From an uncultured Verrucomicrobiae bacterium (GTDB lineage: Bacteria; Verrucomicrobiota; Verrucomicrobiia; Verrucomicrobiales; DEV007), in assembly GCA_937898895.1 (NCBI GenBank), contig CALDKL010000513.1:1-9412 (forward strand): 9,412 nucleotides of DNA. Reading direction: 5' to 3'. Made by a program: the position numbers and the translations under genes. The notes below the pieces were generated by a model, which had not been told where the DNA came from, did not search any database, and saw nothing but the letters and a program-made list of their open reading frames with translations. Shown here in pieces: positions 5,941 through 9,412 of this stretch (its first letter is position 1; the number at the start of each line of letters is the position of its first letter).

Positions 5941-8900
5941 TTAACGATTGAACAAGAAAGAGGGGCTGTTGACGAGGGCCCACGCGAGATCCTGAGCGGC
6001 GGTGAGACGGCGGTTGGCGGATTGTCGGGTGGAAAAGTCCATGCTCTGACGCAGCTCGAGAAGCTTCGGATCTTCCTTGATGGGCAACTCGGCCGCTTTG
6101 ACGGCGGCCTGGAGTCCTGCGAGTTTGGGATCGCCGGGGAGCGGGATCTTTTCCTTAAACTGTTTGAAGGCAAGGAGGTTTCGATCTTTGCTGCGATGTT
6201 GGTAGAAGGTGGTGAGAGCGGTCGTCTGTGCGTTGTTGCGTTTGGCGGGTTCGGTCTGGAGCAGTGCGGCGATGTCCGACGGCAGCCCGGCATCGAGGGG
6301 GCTTGCGGAGTTCGTAGCCCAGACCCTGAACCGGCCGAGCGGGTAATCGCCCGAGCTATACTGGCACCGGATCGTGAGGGTGAGGGTTCCGCCTTTGGCG
6401 TCGACGACGAGGGGTTTGTCCCACTGGAAACGTGCCCAGTTCGGCTGGTGCTCGTTGCCTCCCGCAGCCCAGCCTCTGTCGTCGGCGGTGGCATTCCCGT
6501 TGATCGAGTTTTTCACGTCGAATCCGTCCTGGATGAAGTCGGTCTTCGCGTCCGTGAATTTCAGCGGCATCGGTTTTTTCGGATTGCCACCGGCGGCGAC
6601 GTAACCCGCCGCAAACTCACTGACGACGAAGTTTCCGTTTCCATTGATGCCGGGACCGTAGCCGGGTAGTCGTTCGTCGGGCAGGGCCTCGAGTTGCAGA
6701 CCGGTAAGGGTGACGGCCGTTTTGATGGGAACGGTGACGGTATACACGACGTTTTTGGTAGGACCCTTCGCGATGAGAGATCCGTCGGGTTCGATGGACA
6801 GAGCGATTCCACTCTGGGGATTGGCCGATGCCGTGTCGGGCGCGAGGGGTGTCCAATGCGTCCAGAAGGAAGCAAGGGTCAGGCTTTTCTCCCATTCTGT
6901 CACTTTTGCGGCGATGGCGGCGTCGTAGTCGGCGAGGGCTTTGTTTGCCGCGGCGATGCGGTTCTTTTGCGCGGTCTCAGCCTCGGCTTTCTTTTTCGCT
7001 GCCTCGGGCTGGTAGGCGGCGAGTTCCGCCGATGCCCTGGCGATGGTCTGATAGCGGGCCACCTCGCGCTGGCTCTTCACTGGCACCCAGTCGGCCTCTG
7101 CTTTCGCGAGTTTCGCGGTGATGATTTGATGATCCGACTCGATTTCCTTGATCAGACTGAGGGCCGCGTTCGTTTCGGCGGGGTTCGGGGCACGGGAGAG
7201 AATCCGGTAGTAGATTTCTTCGATGAGCTTGCGATCCTCGGCCTGGGTGGCAACAAGCTTGGCGAGTCCACTGTCTCCGGCTCCAATTGCATCGGCGATG
7301 GCCGGTCCTGACAAAAATGCCATGATGGCGCTCATCTGGAGGTCCGAGGAGCGCTCGCATTCGCAGGAACTCTCGCGAACAGGTCGGCCCAGATTGGCCA
7401 GGAAACCGCTTTTCAGATCGAGTTTGGCATCGGGAAGTTGGCTCGCGCGAATCCCTCGCCCGGCCCCCGGGATGTCGGGAGTGGTTCCGGTGGCGAAGTG
7501 GACGGCGTCATACAGAACCTCGGCGGGGAGACGGCGGGCTTTGGCATGGGAAAAATTGACTTCGTCGTCCCCGTTCCATTCGTTCGGGGAGATGGAGAGT
7601 TGGTAGGTGCGCGATTTGCAGATCTCGGCGGTGAGAGCACGAATGTCGAAGCCGGCCTTTACGAACTGCGCGGCGAGGTATTCGAGCAGCTTCGGATTGG
7701 AGGGCGGGTTGCCGGCCCGGATGTCGTCGAGCGGTTCGATGATGCCGGTGCCGAGAAGGTAGCCCCAAACACGGTTCGCGTAGCTGCTGGCGAAATAGGG
7801 ATTGTCGGACGAGACGACCCAGGCGGCGAACTGCTCGCGTCGTGTGGGCTTGTCAGGATGGGTGAAAGCGACTTTGGCGAGGTCGGCGGGGTAGGGGAAT
7901 TCGGGCGCGGCGACGACCCCGGTCCGTTCGTGCTTCATTTCGCCTACGGACTTGTCGGAGATGATCTCATAGAGGGGCTTGGCTCCCTCGACGGCAGAAC
8001 CGCCGATGTTCTGGTTGGGTGCGTTTTTCCCGTCCCGGTCGAGTCCGACCTGGGCGAAGTAGGCGGCGGTTTCGTAGTATTGATCCTGGGTCCAGCGTTC
8101 GAAGGGATGGTCGTGGCACTTGTTGCAGTTGAAGCGGGTGGCGAGGAACAGGTGGGTCGTGTTCTCGACGATCTCGGTCGGTTCGCGGAGGATCTTGTAA
8201 TAGCTCGCGGCCGGGTTTTCCTTGTTCGACCCGGAGGCGGTGAGGATCTGATAGGCAAATTGGTCGTAGGGGGTGTTTGCTTCAATCTGCTTTCGGATCC
8301 AGTCGCGATAGAGCTGGGTTCCTTCGCCGCCGAGAAACTTGGAGTTGACCTGAAGCATGTCGCTCCACTTGTTGGTCCAGTAATCGGTGTATTCGGGGGT
8401 CTTGAGGAGTTCGTCGATGAGGGCGTCGCGCTTGACCCGGGTCGGGCGATCATCGGCGATGAAGCTGCGGACCCGGTCCGAGGAGGGCGGTAGCCCGGTC
8501 AAATCGAGGTGGATGCGGCGGATGAATTCCTCGTCAGTGCAGAGCGCACTCGGTTTGAGTTTCATCCGTTCCCACTTTGCGGCGACGAGTTTGTCGATCT
8601 CGCCCCAGGTCTCCGGGGTTTCCCAGGTGAAATCTTTGCGGTCGCCCATCACCGTGAGGATGGTGGCGGCATAGGCTCCCTCGAAGCGGGCGAGGATGGG
8701 GGCTTCGCCGCGGCGGACGGTGTGGAGCAGGCCGAACTCGTCGTGCTCGGCGACTTCGGTATTCCCGGATTCGACGAAGGATTCGAGGGTGACATCGCGG
8801 GTTTTTCCATCGGTGTAGCGGGCGACGACGCGGAACTGCTGGCGTCCTCCGAGGTTCTGGATGACGGGATTTTTGGGAAACAGTTCGATCGAGGCCACCT

Positions 8901-9412
8901 TCGCCGCCTTCGGGTCGAGCTTGGCTCCGGATGCGATCCAATCGCGGATGACGTGGTAATAGCGGGAACCGTGATCGGTGAGCATCCCGGCCTCATGGGG
9001 GACCGCTCCGGTGGCCTTGAGCAACATCAGGGAATCGTCGGGCGAGGCGAAGTTGACTCTGCGGGCACTGTGGTCGTCGGCGAAACCGCGCACGTCGAAG
9101 ATCGGATCGTACCCGCGAAGGCTGAGTTTGAATCCGGCTTTTCCGTCCTTCGCTCCGTGGCAGGTTCCCTGGTTGCAACCGAGTCGGGTGATGACGGGGC
9201 CGACGTCCTGAACAAAGTCGGGCTTGGTCACAGGGGAGGGGGTGAAGTTCACGGGGGCCGTCGCGGATTTGTCGCCGAGGCTTGCGGTGAGGTGGCCGGT
9301 GCCGACAGAGGCGGGTCGGAGGACACCTCGATCGGAGATGGTCGCGGCGGGGCCGCTGGGCGTCCATTTGACGATACCGGTGACATCGGCGGTGGTGCCG
9401 TCTTCGAGAGTG
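5941..9412 (-). CDS. PSD1-type DUF1549/DUF1553 cytochrome-like protein with BIG2 domains (5' end outside window)
   Basis: At least 1156 residues are visible. The frame stays open to the right edge, so the GTG at 9252 is internal. Counting from the edge: residues about 1-55 are the end of an Ig-like BIG2 domain (VTGIVKWTPSGPAATISDRG ... GTGHLTASLGDKSATAPV). GCNQGTCHG at 78-86 is a CX4CH motif. A second BIG2-like domain lies at about 170-255, and DUF1549 at about 270-455 (RRIHLDLTGLPP) with a CxxCH in CNKCHDHPFERW near 430. DUF1553 starts near 520 (YANRVWGYLLGTGI, later SSCECERSSD). At about 750-855 there is a charged coiled coil, and at about 858-1031 a beta-rich galactose-binding-like domain (GNFVVSEF, LGRFRVWATN). 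The chain ends with the typical DUF1553 tail QDLAWALVNSPSFLFNR. It is probably exported, with a signal peptide outside the window. Its heme use and substrate are unknown; polysaccharide breakdown or periplasmic electron transfer have been guessed for such proteins. DUF1501 follows after 42 bp. Confidence 0.93.
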   Translation of the reverse strand, partial: TLEDGTTADVTGIVKWTPSGPAATISDRGVLRPASVGTGHLTASLGDKSATAPVNFTPSPVTKPDFVQDVGPVITRLGCNQGTCHGAKDGKAGFKLSLRGYDPIFDVRGFADDHSARRVNFASPDDSLMLLKATGAVPHEAGMLTDHGSRYYHVIRDWIASGAKLDPKAAKVASIELFPKNPVIQNLGGRQQFRVVARYTDGKTRDVTLESFVESGNTEVAEHDEFGLLHTVRRGEAPILARFEGAYAATILTVMGDRKDFTWETPETWGEIDKLVAAKWERMKLKPSALCTDEEFIRRIHLDLTGLPPSSDRVRSFIADDRPTRVKRDALIDELLKTPEYTDYWTNKWSDMLQVNSKFLGGEGTQLYRDWIRKQIEANTPYDQFAYQILTASGSNKENPAASYYKILREPTEIVENTTHLFLATRFNCNKCHDHPFERWTQDQYYETAAYFAQVGLDRDGKNAPNQNIGGSAVEGAKPLYEIISDKSVGEMKHERTGVVAAPEFPYPADLAKVAFTHPDKPTRREQFAAWVVSSDNPYFASSYANRVWGYLLGTGIIEPLDDIRAGNPPSNPKLLEYLAAQFVKAGFDIRALTAEICKSRTYQLSISPNEWNGDDEVNFSHAKARRLPAEVLYDAVHFATGTTPDIPGAGRGIRASQLPDAKLDLKSGFLANLGRPVRESSCECERSSDLQMSAIMAFLSGPAIADAIGAGDSGLAKLVATQAEDRKLIEEIYYRILSRAPNPAETNAALSLIKEIESDHQIITAKLAKAEADWVPVKSQREVARYQTIARASAELAAYQPEAAKKKAEAETAQKNRIAAANKALADYDAAIAAKVTEWEKSLTLASFWTHWTPLAPDTASANPQSGIALSIEPDGSLIAKGPTKNVVYTVTVPIKTAVTLTGLQLEALPDERLPGYGPGINGNGNFVVSEFAAGYVAAGGNPKKPMPLKFTDAKTDFIQDGFDVKNSINGNATADDRGWAAGGNEHQPNWARFQWDKPLVVDAKGGTLTLTIRCQYSSGDYPLGRFRVWATNSASPLDAGLPSDIAALLQTEPAKRNNAQTTALTTFYQHRSKDRNLLAFKQFKEKIPLPGDPKLAGLQAAVKAAELPIKEDPKLLELRQSMDFSTRQSANRRLTAAQDLAWALVNSPSFLFNR

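Overview
The window is GC-rich and densely coding. The gene families point to the PVC superphylum (Planctomycetota/Verrucomicrobiota), most likely Verrucomicrobiota. The evidence is a large DUF1549/DUF1553 (PSD1-type) c-type cytochrome-like protein next to a DUF1501 Tat-exported protein, a C-terminal 'putative heme-binding' domain of the kind described from Pirellula and Verrucomicrobium, a PEP-CTERM-like secreted protein, and starts without Shine-Dalgarno sequences. The phylum assignment is inference; no rRNA or other phylogenetic marker is present.

Left part, plus strand (1-2208): the 3' end of a large multidomain protein carrying a CxxCH heme-binding domain, whose 5' end lies outside the window. 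After 67 bp comes a full-length L-lactate permease (lldP/lctP). The two may be co-transcribed, which would place lactate import beside a periplasmic electron carrier.

Middle part, minus strand (2252-4428): a membrane-anchored, proline-rich protein with a probable PsbP/Mog1-like exported domain; a 388-bp non-coding stretch with short palindromes; a secreted protein whose core looks like a PEP-CTERM-type beta domain but which ends in a basic helix; and a 250-bp spacer with three inverted repeats and a possible promoter.

Right part, minus strand (4429-9412): a two-gene operon typical of PVC bacteria. The first gene is a very large PSD1 protein: Ig-like BIG2, CX4CH motif, second BIG2, DUF1549 with CxxCH, then DUF1553 interrupted by a coiled coil and a galactose-binding-like domain. 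It runs off the right edge. The second gene is DUF1501, with a twin-arginine signal and an alkaline-phosphatase/sulfatase-like fold. Both products should act outside the cytoplasm. These pairs are abundant in PVC genomes, but their biochemical role is not established.

No tRNA, rRNA, CRISPR array, insertion sequence or phage gene was recognised. Nothing here is clearly a new system. The most unusual points are the domain insertion inside DUF1553, the CX4CH/CxxCH pair, and the modified C-terminus of the secreted protein.
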